DNA from: Glandiceps talaboti
Lineage: Eukaryota; Hemichordata; Enteropneusta; Spengelidae
Length of the DNA stretch: 64,000 nt
Direction: 5' to 3'
Assembly (NCBI RefSeq): GCF_964340395.1
Contig: NC_135549.1
Span: forward strand, 28,258,595 to 28,322,594
Position 1 is the stretch's first letter. The number at the start of each line of letters is the position of its first letter. The position numbers were made by a program, and so were the translations under genes. Positions 1 through 10,559 of the stretch are shown here, piece by piece. The notes beneath the pieces were generated by a model, which was not told where the DNA came from, did not search any database, and saw only the letters and a program-made list of their open reading frames with translations.

Positions 1-5
1 CATTA

Positions 6-1600
6 TCAGATAGAGTGTGTCCTGGCATCCTGAAGTGAGGTACGCCATAAAGAGATCTGTCTATTCTGTTCCTTTTGATATTTGAGCGATGACCATTCCA
101 TTCTCTTGTGAAAAGAATGCGTAGTCTGGCGAATGCACTGAATATTAAATGTACGGCAGGTTTGAGCGTATATGACATTACTTGACTCACAATTTAAGTC
201 ATTCATGATGTGATACGATTTCCCTGTAACCGTGGATTTGAAAAATTTCGTGTTGTGGATCAAAGAGCAACAAGCGCATCTTGCCGTATTACAAGGCTTG
301 CAACCTCAAGTGATTTTTTCCAACTTGGCTTTCTTTTAATTTATTCTGGTAAAGAATGTTACCTATTGTAGCTGGTTTGCGATACGCAATAATAGGTGGT
401 TCTGGCATCACCTGTCTCATACGAGTTGACGATTGCAGAATTACATGTATTTGGTTTTTGGCACTAACTTTCTGGAGGTGTGGTTGTCGAGGATCATATG
501 TGGTAACCCAGGGTATTCTGTTTGTTGGTGTTTTCTGTTTATATTGTAGTAATTATAACTCAGAACGAGTAGGGATAGAGATGCGGGCAAACTGTACATC
601 AATGGATTTTCCTGAATATGCGCATTTTTTGTGGTAGTAGCCGTGGAATTCTTTAAAGTCTTATATCACCCCATTTTGGTTTACTACTAATGCGACGGAT
701 ACAGAGTGCACCTGAATAAATGATTGATTTGAAAGTATGGGGTGCAAAGGGTTTACTATATAGATCGGTTTCCAACTTATGCTTAATTAAGTGAATATTT
801 ACATCATGAAAAGCAACAGAAGTTGAGCTCATTTCTGCTGTAAATTTGATTTTCGGGTGAGGATTGTTATGTTGGTCTATGAAAATATGTAGGTCTTTCT
901 CAGTAGATGTAGACAGGGCAGCGAGATCATCAATAAAACGATCTGTGACTTGTGGACAGTTTGGTATGGTGAAGTAATATTTTCTCATCCACCAACTCAT
1001 GTAAATATTAGCATACAATACCACATATGAGGTGCCCATAGCTGTACCAGAGACTTGTCTGTAGTGTTTATTATTAAATAGGAAGAAATTGTTCACTAAA
1101 ACGAAACGAGCCAGCGATGTAATGCTTATGCCTTCTTGATTCGTATTAGAACAGGTACGTAATAAGACATCTTCCATAGCAGTGATGCCTTCCGAGCTTA
1201 GTAGGGTAGAGTGACACAATATCTGGAGCTAATATATGGGTGGAAAGGAAGTGATGCCTTAGTGTTAAGTTGTTCTACATGTTGCAAGAAACTGACTGTG
1301 TCCTTTACTAATTCAGTGCAATATATTTTACAAATAGGTGCAAATTTCTGTTTCTTTGTCTGACAAATTAAATGACGAGACTAGGTCTCTAAGTTTGTTG
1401 TAAACTTGGGTTGATTGATCATTTGGTATGTGTTCATATATGGTTGTATCCGATAACTGTCTTATACATTCTCTCTCATAATCTGTGGCGATCCGAATCA
1501 ATGTGGCTCCTCCTTTATCTGCCCAGCCAATCACTATAGAATTGTCGTCTTTCAATGACGTAAGATATATATCCATCCATCCATCCATCCATCCATACAA
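6..1600 (-). mobile_element. Penelope-like retroelement, broken (RT plus GIY-YIG remnants)
   Basis: Three decayed coding pieces lie in order on the minus strand. The first (1328-1600) has the pre-RT motif ADKGGAT followed by a RQLSDT stretch, typical of Penelope-like elements. The second (653-1219) reads HYRQVSGTAMGTSYVVLYAN, the family's Q..GTAMGT block, followed by the catalytic box RFIDDLAAL. The third (6-263) resembles the C-terminal GIY-YIG endonuclease: NVIYAQTC, then a degraded IRQTTHSFHKRM. Frames shift between the pieces (the SLYP motif before the second piece is in another frame), and a CATC microsatellite sits at the 5' edge near 1570-1595. Penelope elements insert by target-primed reverse transcription. 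This copy is dead. The RT family call is firm; the endonuclease call is weaker. Confidence 0.82.
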
Positions 1601-2214
1601 GTTGATACAACATGAATTATACTACGGCTAGACCGAATTGGCCAATCAGAGGCCTTGATTTCGGTTGGTTATATGGAGCTACAACCCACTCTTTCTTATC
1701 TTAGGGGTGTGACCTATATAACGCTCAGCACTCAATTTGCATGCATGCAACCATGCAACGTGTTACCTCCCATCATCACAAGTAACTTTCATAGCTACTG
1801 CCCGTTTCATATTAGGTCCACTGCCTCAATTTAACACAAACCAACAAGAAATAAAATGCATATTGTACACTTTGAGAATGAGATTGCAATGTCTTGCTAC
1901 AGTTTGTCTATAAATAAAATAAACCATCGAATAAGCATTTTTTTAGACAAAATGTTGCAAGAAACTGTTTTCATTCAATTTTGTAGTATGTTCTGTTTTG
2001 TACTAGTTTCTGCTACGCTGTATCAAACATATAGTTAGTCATGTATCATTACACGAAACAGGCTGTAGATTACATCCCACTCCAACCTTTGCAGTGAAAA
2101 GTCATAAAACGATTAGTACGTGTCATTAACATTAAAAAAGGAATTAGAAATCCAGAACCATTGTTTTGCGACTATTAAAACAACACCCAGTACTAATACA
2201 ACCTGGGTTATTCA
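1601..2214. other. Intergenic, nothing recognised
   Basis: AT-rich sequence between the Penelope relic and the start of the segmental duplication. No coding potential beyond short chance frames and no clear repeat structure apart from a short atgcatgcaaccatgcaac stutter near 1740. Confidence 0.5.
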
Positions 2215-2621
2215 ATGTTAACACTACCGCAATCGGCACGTGTCACTGAGCTATTTGGTTTGTCGTCCATTCCAATCTTAAGGTTACAGCCGAAATAATA
2301 ATCGCGTGCAGTTTCATTGACCAAAGAAAGGTGGCTGCGACAAGTAACATCTATCTAATTCATATAAGTAATAGTACAAACATGAGAGTGAATTTCAAGC
2401 AGTTTAATAGGGCCATCATAAATCCTGTGTTTAACCTTATGTTTCATCTGATTGTATCCATGCAATGTGGTTTTTATTACTTACACTAATTGCAAGGAGA
2501 CAGTTTATTACTTATTTCAGTTTGTTGTTGATGTCACTTGGTTTAAAGTGAGACTCATAGCAAACACGGATAATTGATCACCAATTATAATATCAGCTGT
2601 GTGGTATCAGTGCTAGATTGG

Positions 2622-3140
2622 GTGTAGACTCTCTCACAGCCTTCGGAGCTTCGCATTACTGTAAAATTAAAGCTAAACGAATTTTTTGTATGCAGCAATA
2701 CCATCTACATAACGTACTCCATGACCGTACTCGAATATCCTTGTACAGAGCCCGAGAAACATGGAGCGTCGCAGTCACACGTCATCAACGAATGGTTACC
2801 TCTATCATGGTCGATGAGGGCGCACAGTACAAGGATATTCGAGTACGGTTATATAGCTGGTATCGGTACATACAAAATAATTCGTTTAGCTTTAATTTTA
2901 GTAAAGTGAAGCTCCGAGGACTGTGAGATCTAGAGAGTCTAGGTTGGGTGGAACCAGAAGAGACAGACAGGAGTAGATCGGTCACTATCGGTATGATTGT
3001 AGAAATCTGATATCGGATTTCTACAATCATATCGATAGTGACCGATCTACTCCTGTCTGTCTCTCCTGGTTTCACCCAACCTAGACTCTCTCACAGTCCT
3101 CGGAGCTTCGCTTTACTAAAAGCAAAGCTAACTTTAGTTA
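2622..3140. mobile_element. Nested foldback (hairpin) element
   Basis: Two consecutive inverted repeats. The outer-left pair matches about 2625-2755 against 2818-2945, sharing gtactcgaatatccttgta and ttaaagctaaacgaatt. The second pair matches about 2937-3004 against 3013-3090 with an 8-base spacer, almost perfectly; its arms share agtagatcggtcacta. A third partial copy of the first arm (ctctctcacagtcctcggag) follows at 3090-3140. In the duplicate locus the flanking sequence (tcagtgctag, then g-rich) continues without it, near 14450, so this is an insertion after the duplication. No coding sequence inside; probably a non-autonomous DNA element. Confidence 0.75.
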
Positions 3141-3157
3141 CACAGTACGCTTAAATG

Positions 3158-3327
3158 TCACGCGGTTATCTCTTCTCCCTGTATGTGATCCTGTTGTCGA
3201 CGTACACACAGCCATCCTTTGGTATTCAGGAAACATCCCAATAGATGGAGTAATGAACTGAATATCAATAAGGCACCAGCAACATGGAAAGAAAGCTCAT
3301 AATTCCCTGTGAAGTCTTTCAGGTAAC
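3158..3327 (-). CDS. SLC16 gene A, exon 4 (terminal)
   Basis: Short terminal exon. It starts after a TAG acceptor with GYLKDFTGNYELSFHVAG, the family's loop into TM11/12, continues through TM12 (ALLIFSSLLHLLGCFL) and ends in a basic cytosolic tail, KGWLCVRRQQDHIQGEEITA, then TGA. It joins exon 3 in phase 1 to rebuild PPLSGYLKD. Confidence 0.88.
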
Positions 3328-6300
3328 CTACAGAATAGAAATACAGTCTAAGTAAAAAAGAATCTCCCCGTCTATAAGACTATGTAAAGATTCATGTACC
3401 TCCTGAAATTAGTGAGACTATGTAAAGATTTCCTCAAATACTTTGTGTTAACATAAGATGAAATTGATTTCTTTTGTTAAATTTGACTGAAAGTGTAAAG
3501 CCCAGGGCCAAATATAAAGATACCAACAAATTCACACTCGTCTTGTGAATGAGACACGGCTGAATGATACAGCCTAACAATCCAGTCTACATAACATTCG
3601 CCCTGGATTTCGGTCGGTCACATCGAATAATCTCCCTGTCTCCAGTGGGATTTGAAACCCTGACCACCCACAGGTAATCCTGAGCCTTCTATAAGCGTGT
3701 GGTTTCCTGTTATCATTCGAACAGTTGATTCTACAGTAGGGTTAATTTCCTCATCGTTTTAAAACATGGAATGAATAAATTACGTCATCTGATCGTTTTT
3801 AATTAGTTATGTTTCAATACATGTACTTTGTTTGAGTTCAGTCAAGTGATGGTTAAGTATGTCAGTAAGGAGAATACTGCATGCGAGTAGCTTTTAAATA
3901 TGGAATGCGGACTTTGATTTACCTGATAGTGGTGGTCCAATCAACATTCCGGCACCAGAAAATAGCAAACTCCATCCATACCCTGTTACAAACTTATCAT
4001 CTCCTACAATCTTTCTCGTTGCGACAGATATTTGGGCAGCGAAACTGCTTCTTCCAAATCCAAAGAGAAAAACGAAGATACCAATCGATGTCTTGGTTTT
4101 CACAAGGGGCATGAGTGATGCTAATATGGCGTAAACCAGGTATGCAAATCCAAGGTAGTAGTCAATGTTCCTGCGGATCAGCTTACTGTGGCTACATAGG
4201 AACCCACATACGGAAGAACCAATGATGTTACCAACACCGTACAATGATAGTAAAATAGCTGTTGTGTCTTTAGATATACCGACATGGATGATTCGAGGAG
4301 CTAGATGAACTACTGTAACTTGAAATCCAACCGAAAACAATGTGAATGCAGTAAGGTATATCAAATAATAACAATTTTGTGTGAACAATCGACAATCAAA
4401 AAAGTCGTAGAGGAATGACAAGACAAATACAGTTCTTGACGACTTTCTAGGAATACTGGTTATGTGGGAGTCTTCTACTTCAGGTCGGTCCGTGTCAGAT
4501 AGTGGAATACTTTCCTCACGAGTAATAACGTTTCTGTTGTCGTGACTGTCACAGTTTTCTACTACATCCTTTCTAACCACCTGTCTCTCAGTCCTAGGTC
4601 TAAGTAACGAGGCAGCGATCCACAAATGGGCCGATATGGCTGCAAACACGAGTAAAGCTCCTTCCCATCCATACAAATTGATACAATATTGGAACAGCGG
4701 AGGAAGAGCTAGTGAACCAACTCCAATACCTGTATATCCCAACCCTGCCGCAAGTGAATGTCGTTTCTTGAAATACTTCGCAAGTAGTGCTGTGGATGGA
4801 GAATGCACTAGACCATAGCCAACACCTGTAAGTAATAACATTTTGATGGTAAATGGACCTATACACAACTTGTAGTATGTATCTATGACAATGTATGGGG
4901 GGGGGGTGGGGGTGGCTTCATTCTGCGTTCAACATTTTTCAACACATCAATTTGAAACTGTCATTACGACAAAATTGCAGCAAACTGTCTTGTATTAACT
5001 CAAGTAACTGAATACTTTCATACAACGGTTGTCTGCGTGGTGGTCAATGTAGGAGGTCTTTTTAGCATAACTGAACTGAAGATTTATATATAGATGTGCG
5101 TTTTGGGTCAAAAAATGTGATTTTTGGTCAAAAGACTTAAACTCCGAAACAACTGGGCAGATTGGTCTGAAATTTGGTGGGAAAATTCTTCAAGGGATTT
5201 AAGTAAGATGTGTTCATGCCATGATAATACCATAAGAAATATGCAAATTAGGGCTAAAAATGTGGGTTTTTTAGTCAAAAGTCTATAATTCCAAAAGTAC
5301 TTTGTTGATTTGGCTGAAATTTCACATGGGTTTTTCTGGCGATGCACGGATCAAGGGATATTAATTACATGATGACCCCTTCAGCAATATGCAAAACATC
5401 CCTGTAATTTGTGGTGTGAAACATGACTTTGACTCGGCCCACAAATGAAAGGTTCTTCAACTTCTTGTGTATTGAAACTATTTAATCTTTTATGGGCTAC
5501 TTTACGTCAATGCTATTGGCATGAAGATTACCCTCTATATGAGGTTGCCTGGAAACACTGCTTTTACTATTAGCACTGCTTAATTAAATTAGAGAGAGTG
5601 TCTATGATTAAAACATAAAGTTCATTCATATGCTACAAAGAGTCTTTTTGGGGGTCAAATCAAAATGATCTTACCACTAGTTTGTGATTTGGGTCAAAAA
5701 AATGTGATTTTTGGTCAAAAAACTTAAAACTCAAAAACTACTGTGCAGATTGGGCTGAAATGTAGGTGAAACATTCTTCATGGTGTTTTTACTAAGAATT
5801 GTTCATGATATGATGGTCCCATCAGTGATATGGAAATTGGGGCTAAAAATGTATGTTTTTGGTCAAAAATCTATAATACCAAAAACCACTGAGCAGATTG
5901 GGCTGAAATTTAATGGGAATGCATCTAGGGATGTATGGAAAAAGAAATATTAAGCATACAATGATTCCATAAGTGATATGCAAATTAGGCGTAAAAATGT
6001 TCATTTTTGGTAAAAAAAATTATATCTCAAAAAGTACATGGTCAGTGACTCTGAAACTTAGTGAGATGTTTCTGAAAGTGCTATCCTGCAGATTTTCTTC
6101 AAAACTTGTTGACAAAATTGGCCCCAGCAACCACGCCCTTAGCAACAACCAAATGGTAGTATATTTTGGTTAGATAACAACATCTTCTAGTAGGCAAGTA
6201 AGTAAACATTTAAACAATGTATGCAAATATCCCTAGCAACCATGACCACGCCCATAGTAACAGCAAGACAGTCGTGTATTTCACAAAGATAACAGGGATT

Positions 6301-7408
6301 AATAGACAATTGAATAAACATTCAAAAAATGTATGTAAATTTGCCTAGCAACAAAACCACACCCATAGCAACAGCCAAATGATCACGTATATTGCAAAGT
6401 TAACAACAGGAATTGAAAGACAAATGAATAAACACTCTAAAAATGTATGCACATGTGCCTAGCAACATGACCACGCCCATAACAACAGCCAAATGATCAC
6501 ATATATTGCGAAGATAACAATGGTGACTAATAGACAATTGAATAAACATTCAAAAAATGTATGTAAATTTGCCTAGCAACATGACCACGCCTATAGCAAC
6601 AACCAAATAATCATGTATATCACAAAGATAACAAACAGGAATTGGAAGCTAAATGAATAAACATTCAAAAATGTAAGCAAATGTGCCTAGCAACAAGACC
6701 ACGCCCATAGCAACAGCCAAATGATCACATATATTGTGAAGATAACAACGGGGATAATAGACAATTGAATAAATATTCAAAAAACAATTGTATATCGCAA
6801 AAATAGCAACTGGATTCATCAAATGAACACCTATTGTTAGCATGGACTAGCATATGGATAAACAGTTTTAAAAACTGTACAGTTGTGCTACAACGCCATT
6901 GGTGGTATTTTTTATATTCATCCTCAAATGTTAGGTTTTAAGAATGATGTATTTCAATTAATTAATTAATTAATTAATTAGCATACATCGTCTCAAACAT
7001 TACACGAAATTGATGGACCACTTTATATCCACTAACAGATTGATCCCAAACCAACTAGGACAAATTAAGAATACACAATCATGTTATTTGCTTGGTCTAA
7101 TCAGTATTATTACAACAATGAAATAACGACAGGGTTTTAGTTATGTCATCTTACATACCATTCAGAAAGCCAACGGTGATGGCGAGCTGCCAAACGGTGT
7201 TGGCAAAAGAGCTCAGTGTCAGCGATACAAAACACAGGACGCCCCCAACAGCGACTACTTTACGGTTACCATATCGCTTGGAAAAGGCAGCTGCTACAGG
7301 ACCTGTAATCAGAATAAATCAATTAGTCGACATTCAAAGTATACCCTTTCCGAATATTTTGTTTCAAAAATGGGGAAAACATTGTATATGTACGTATGTG
7401 TATATCTA

Positions 7409-7451
<43 letters not shown>

Positions 7452-7454
7452 GAC

Positions 7455-7491
<37 letters not shown>

Positions 7492-7749
7492 GAATGTCTA
7501 TGTATCTAAGTATCTGAATACATTACCTGTACATAAGGACACCCCAGCTGTAAGTGACGGAATCCACGACGTTTTTCCAGCACCCTCATCAAAGTGTTCC
7601 ACAAAGGCGACGAAGAAAACACCGAGTGCTACACTCGTTCCTCTCACAAAGAATAGAACTATGAATACTGCAATTACAACAAACCATCCCCAACCTCCTT
7701 CTTGTTCCTCGTCACCATTATCTCTTAGTTGGTCTTTCTTCTCCACCAT
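3158..7749 (-). CDS. SLC16 gene A: monocarboxylate-transporter-like MFS protein, 479 aa
   Basis: Join, minus strand: 7749-7527, 7302-7159, 4825-3923, 3327-3158. All junctions are GT/AG, all in phase 1, and the lengths sum to 1440 nt ending in TGA. The product is a 12-TM major facilitator of the SLC16 family, which moves monocarboxylates or related organic solutes across the plasma membrane. Family signatures are EGGWGW at the start of TM1 (about residue 20) and YFKKRHSLAAGLGYTG at TM5. A hydrophilic loop (about residues 215-265) separates the two six-helix halves. Length fits the family (about 450-540). The start at MVEKKD was chosen over an upstream in-frame ATG because gene B starts at the equivalent place. 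The residues corresponding to the MCT1 proton-coupling Lys, Asp and Arg are not present, so the substrate is unknown and it may not be a lactate/proton carrier. Family call firm; subtype not assigned. Confidence 0.9.
3328..3922 (-). other. Gene A intron 3
   Basis: Contains a SINE-like repeat at about 3528-3730 and two near copies of agactatgtaaagatt (about 3377 and 3416). Otherwise unremarkable. It is shorter than the 1064-base intron 3 of gene B, which holds a different SINE. Confidence 0.6.
3528..3730 (+). repeat. Dispersed SINE-like repeat, family 2
   Basis: The segment cacactcgtcttgtgaatga with following gacacggctga recurs inverted near 32150-32200 (tcagccgtgtctcaatcaca then agacgagtgtg). 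Both copies lie next to a gtagact segment. Two decayed copies in opposite orientation point to a dispersed short element; a tRNA origin is possible but not shown. Confidence 0.5.
3923..4825 (-). CDS. SLC16 gene A, exon 3
   Basis: A 903-base exon encoding TM4 to TM10: GVGYGLVHSP, YFKKRHSLAAGLGYTGIG (TM5 signature), the central loop rich in charged residues, then TM7 onward (YYLIYLTAFTLFSVGFQVT) to GPPLSG. Exactly the same length as exon 3 of gene B. Confidence 0.92.
4826..7158 (-). other. Gene A intron 2, enlarged by a 1.85 kb repeat block
   Basis: The equivalent intron of gene B is only 432 bases. The excess is the block at about 5065-6920. Flanking parts (ttcatacaac near 5016; gcatacatcgtctcaaa near 6980) match gene B near 17074 and 17171. 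A poly-G run lies at about 4900, and a TTAA-type run (ttaattaattaattaatta) at 6956-6980. Confidence 0.75.
5065..6920. repeat. Inserted composite repeat block (diverged repeats plus 114-bp tandem array)
   Basis: Two parts. At 5095-6000 there are diverged direct repeats built on the phrase gtgatttttggtcaaaa and on gcagattgggctgaaat, about 600 bases apart, with weaker intermediate copies. From about 6180 to 6800 there is a tandem array of about five units of 114 bases, each with cctagcaacatgaccacgcc and caacagccaaatgatcac; the phrase gcctagcaac falls at 6343, 6457, 6571 and 6684. Gene B lacks the whole block at the homologous place, so it is an insertion or expansion after the A/B duplication. 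No coding potential; minus-strand frames here are chance. Confidence 0.75.
7159..7302 (-). CDS. SLC16 gene A, exon 2
   Basis: A 144-base exon encoding the TM2-TM3 region: GPVAAAFSKRYGNRKVVAVG, then the next helix, ending FLNG before a GTATGT donor. It has the conserved R-Y-G-x-R loop between TM2 and TM3 typical of major facilitators. Confidence 0.9.
7400..7492 (+). repeat. (CTGT)n microsatellite in gene A intron 1
   Basis: About 23 near-perfect tctg/ctgt units, with one interruption near 7451. The homologous intron of gene B instead carries (GTAT)n and (TAGG)n. Confidence 0.95.
7527..7749 (-). CDS. SLC16 gene A, exon 1
   Basis: Encodes the short cytosolic N-tail, the EGGWGW signature, TM1 (FVVIAVFIVLFFVRGTSVAL) and the first extracellular loop up to LCTG, ending at a GTAATG donor. 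The tail aligns with gene B's MAKTDRLPYNGDEAQ, which decides the start. Confidence 0.9.
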
Positions 7750-7930
7750 GACGGGAAAAAATTTCACTGTAAATAGTAACCGTTGTGATTTCACCTCCAA
7801 ATGTTACCTAGAAATATATAGACAAGTCTTTGTAGGAGATACATTCCGTCCGTCGTGGTATTTTGTCAAAATCTAGCACCATATATTCTATTCATGTATC
7901 TCTAGTATATATGTCCCCATAGTATGTTCT
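7750..7930. other. Region upstream of SLC16 gene A
   Basis: Noncoding and partly homologous to the region just upstream of gene B (gttgtgatttcac here, gttgcgatttcac near 18097), so both genes inherited a related 5' flank. No recognisable TATA box; the untranslated exon structure is unknown. Confidence 0.5.
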
Positions 7931-8210
7931 ATTAGGCCTAATTAAAACAAATTGTGTGGTTCCGGTTTTCTGTGTTAGTGCCTAATTCAGGTTTTCCATT
8001 GTTTTCCAAATGGTATCTGTGTTCTTGATTTCTTCCTATCAAATGTACAACCATTAAAGATGGCGTGGAAGAATAATTTTAGAGTGTCTTTTTACTTGAT
8101 GGCAGTTTCCGCATCCACTATTTCTCGTGAGACTTCACCAAATTTTGCTAATTTGTTTTTTTTCTCGAATACGTAAAAAAAATGTTTAGGGTCGGCATAG
8201 TCTAGCTTGT
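7931..8210 (-). mobile_element. MITE-like dispersed repeat, copy 1
   Basis: Starts taggcctaattaaaacaaat and ggttccggtt and runs, in reverse orientation, through gcagtttccgcatccac and ttttagggtcgg. The same parts occur at about 29898-30275, 36735-36863 (partial) and 51018-51398. The ends carry ggttccg and cggaacc in opposite orientation, so the element has terminal inverted repeats. No coding capacity. Confidence 0.65.
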
Positions 8211-8552
8211 AGACCTCGGATGTTCTTCTGATACAATACGACACACGACCGAACATCGCTGTCGAGGATGGAACATGATTTCTTTGAGTTTCTATGTACT
8301 TAACTTGCTATATTTAGGTAATGTATGTGAACGACATGACAAACAAGCGTAAGGTCATTTTATCAAAACATCAACCTATTTAGAAGGAACAGTCAGACTT
8401 TACACCTTGACATGTGTCATGTCATTTGACCGATATCATGGCGACTGAAAACAACTGTCAGATTCAGTATGCATAACATCCAAAGAGGGGCGAATCACAG
8501 AAGCTCGTGAAGTTGTTAGATCACAGAGAACTACGAGAATATGGAGTACTAC
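8211..8552. other. Intergenic, nothing recognised
   Basis: Unique-looking sequence between the MITE-like copy and the foldback element. No coding frame or repeat seen. Confidence 0.4.
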
Positions 8553-9318
8553 GACTTTGCCGAACGTCGAGCCCGTAAGGGCGTGATTGTTTGACACGGA
8601 GCATGCCAGTTGCTAGTAAAACAAGTCACAAAAACGTAACAAAACTAGGATAAATCCAACTACTTGAGACCAAATTCATTAAATACGTACCAAAGTATTT
8701 AATATCCAAATTTGTGAATTTTCTTATCATCACAAGAGCCGAGCACAGGTGATGGTTTACTGACAACTGTCGGACTTACAGTTGCTTCACTTTGGCCATT
8801 TTGAATCTCACGATTCGGTTAATTTACAGGAGACTGGCGGCAATTCCTGTAGTGGCTGTCATCGCATGATTACTTTTCAGTTTGGCAAGCCGTTTTAAGA
8901 ATACAGGTTTTACCAGTCCCTGCCTAGCCAAGAATGATGACGTTATGTTATGCCCTTCAATGACGACATTTTCAATAGCCTCCATAGTCGCAACACATGT
9001 ATACATTAATGAAACATGCGGAAGTCACAGTGAACAATGAACTGTGGATCAAGGATCGTGAGATTCAAAATGGCCTATGTGTAGCAACTGTATGTCTGAT
9101 AGTTGTCAGTGAATCATCACCTGTGCTAGGCCCTTGTGACGTTGAGAAACCCACTTAATTTGGATATGAAATACTTTGGTACGTATGTGACCGATATGTA
9201 TATGTATTTGGTCGCGAGTATTCGAATTTATGCTTATTAGATTTATTTTTCTAGCAACTGGCATGCTCCGTGTCAAACCCTTCTCACCCTCACAGTTCGT
9301 GCCTTCGGCAATCACAGT
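8553..9318. mobile_element. Long-arm foldback element enclosing a PIF1 helicase relic
   Basis: Left arm about 8553-8825 is the inverted copy of right arm about 9045-9318. They share tttgacacggagcatgccag with following ttgctag, tacgtaccaaagtattt, and ccattttgaatctcacga, at roughly 80% identity by eye. The roughly 220-base spacer holds a degenerate helicase fragment described separately. The long inverted arms are consistent with a DNA transposon or foldback element that captured or kept part of a helicase gene. No target-site duplication was established. Confidence 0.72.
8824..9006 (-). pseudogene. PIF1-type DNA helicase fragment, frameshifted
   Basis: The minus-strand frame reads AIENVVIEGHN, then KRLAKLKSNHAMTATTGIAA. 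This matches the start of the PIF1 helicase core, where a GHNVF-type strand leads into Walker A and then TATTGIAAS. In the main frame the Walker A part is scrambled, but the next frame at 8906-8929 reads G-stop-AGTGKT. That is the family motif GQAGTGKT with the Gln codon mutated to TAG. Two compensating frame slips therefore flank Walker A. Only about 60 residues of the roughly 500-residue helicase core remain, so it is inactive. The origin may be a Helitron, another mobile element or a host PIF1 copy. Confidence 0.7.
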
Positions 9319-10385
9319 TCCTATCATTATGCATTAGTATTCAGTGCTATGGAGCGAGGCGGCGATTTTGATTTAGATGAAACGTAGCGAAAAAAGCACG
9401 AACGACTGTCGACAGTCTACGCTACTAGCCATGGCTGTAAATGTCCAACTGTTTACATTGTAAATAATGTCAAGGCCTCGCTGATAACCAAAACTTAGCA
9501 TCAATAATCGTTTTAATACATATTATTACACCTTTCAGTCTTGATCATAGATGAAAGTATATTTTTGACCTACGAGTGAAATTCAGAAGAGAATTTAATC
9601 ATCATATCAACAGTACTCCATTATTCATTATGCCCTTTATCTGTCATAATGTTGACACATTGTTTGACATGTACGGGATTAGCAGTCCTCTACCGGAGCT
9701 AATATTAAAGTTTGTGTAGCGGGTTATAACCACCTCCTTGTCTGAGTTGCCGCTGAAGTCTTATCAGTATTGGATAGTGTAAGACAAAGGGGGACTTAGA
9801 AGGTGTGAATTGGGTTGACCTTTGTAGTTCAAGTAAAACCAGTCCGGCAAAGTCAGAAACCATATGCCTGCACATGGAAGTATAGAAGGGGAGCCTCCAT
9901 GGTCTCAAGAATGAAATGCAAGAGTACGACCCGGACCAAAATAATTTGCCAAAATTACGAGGAGAACTTAATTACGGAGAAAAATAGTTGTGGCGAGTAG
10001 TATTAAAAATAAGTCATACTACTGTACCATGAATGGAGTAGTGACTGCACAGTAAGGGTTTAAGGATGAAGGGCACAACTGTTACCATTCAAAAGAAACG
10101 GTAAACATTTAAAAAACGAATTTTACACAGATCTTCAGATGAGCTACACTATAATATTAGACACGTCTCGTTGTTCAGTCATATCAGGGCTTGTGAATGT
10201 TGTATGGCTTATTTCTTCGCCGTGAACACTGCATGCTGTGTGTGTCCTCACCCGAATGTGTACACTTTTATTACAGTATTATCATCACCTAGCCTGGCAA
10301 GGGGTGAGACAGTGTGTACTTTATCTTAATCTAGTCTAGCAAGGGTGAGATGGACTAATCCTGCCATCCTGTGAACTTGTCGGGC
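9319..10385. other. Intergenic, nothing recognised
   Basis: About 1.07 kb with no coding frame of substance and no clear repeat. Two similar phrases, tagcctggcaaggggtgaga (about 10290) and tagtctagcaagggtgaga (about 10332), suggest a small local duplication. Confidence 0.4.
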
Positions 10386-10388
10386 ATA

Positions 10389-10467
10389 AGTACAATAGAC
10401 ACCGGTGGAAAGATAAATAACGCGGCTCCGCCTTGTTGTTTATCTTTCCACCGGTGTCTATTGTATA
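10389..10467. repeat. Perfect-arm hairpin, about 27-base arms
   Basis: acaatagacaccggtggaaa with gataaa on the left is mirrored exactly by tttatc and tttccaccggtgtctattgt on the right, around a GC-rich loop of about 21 bases (taacgcggctccgccttgttg minus ends). Likely a tiny MITE or a stable stem-loop. Confidence 0.8.
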
Positions 10468-10559
10468 CTTCCCAATAACAGTAAAATCACAATCCCTAAC
10501 ATTAATTTGAACACTTAGGCAACTTACTGCAAGTTCAATACCAATATTTATATTACGCC

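Noticed and set aside
356-637. A 93-codon plus-strand frame rich in Cys and aromatic residues
   Set aside because: Lies antisense to the Penelope-like relic, within its decayed 3' part; no independent support.
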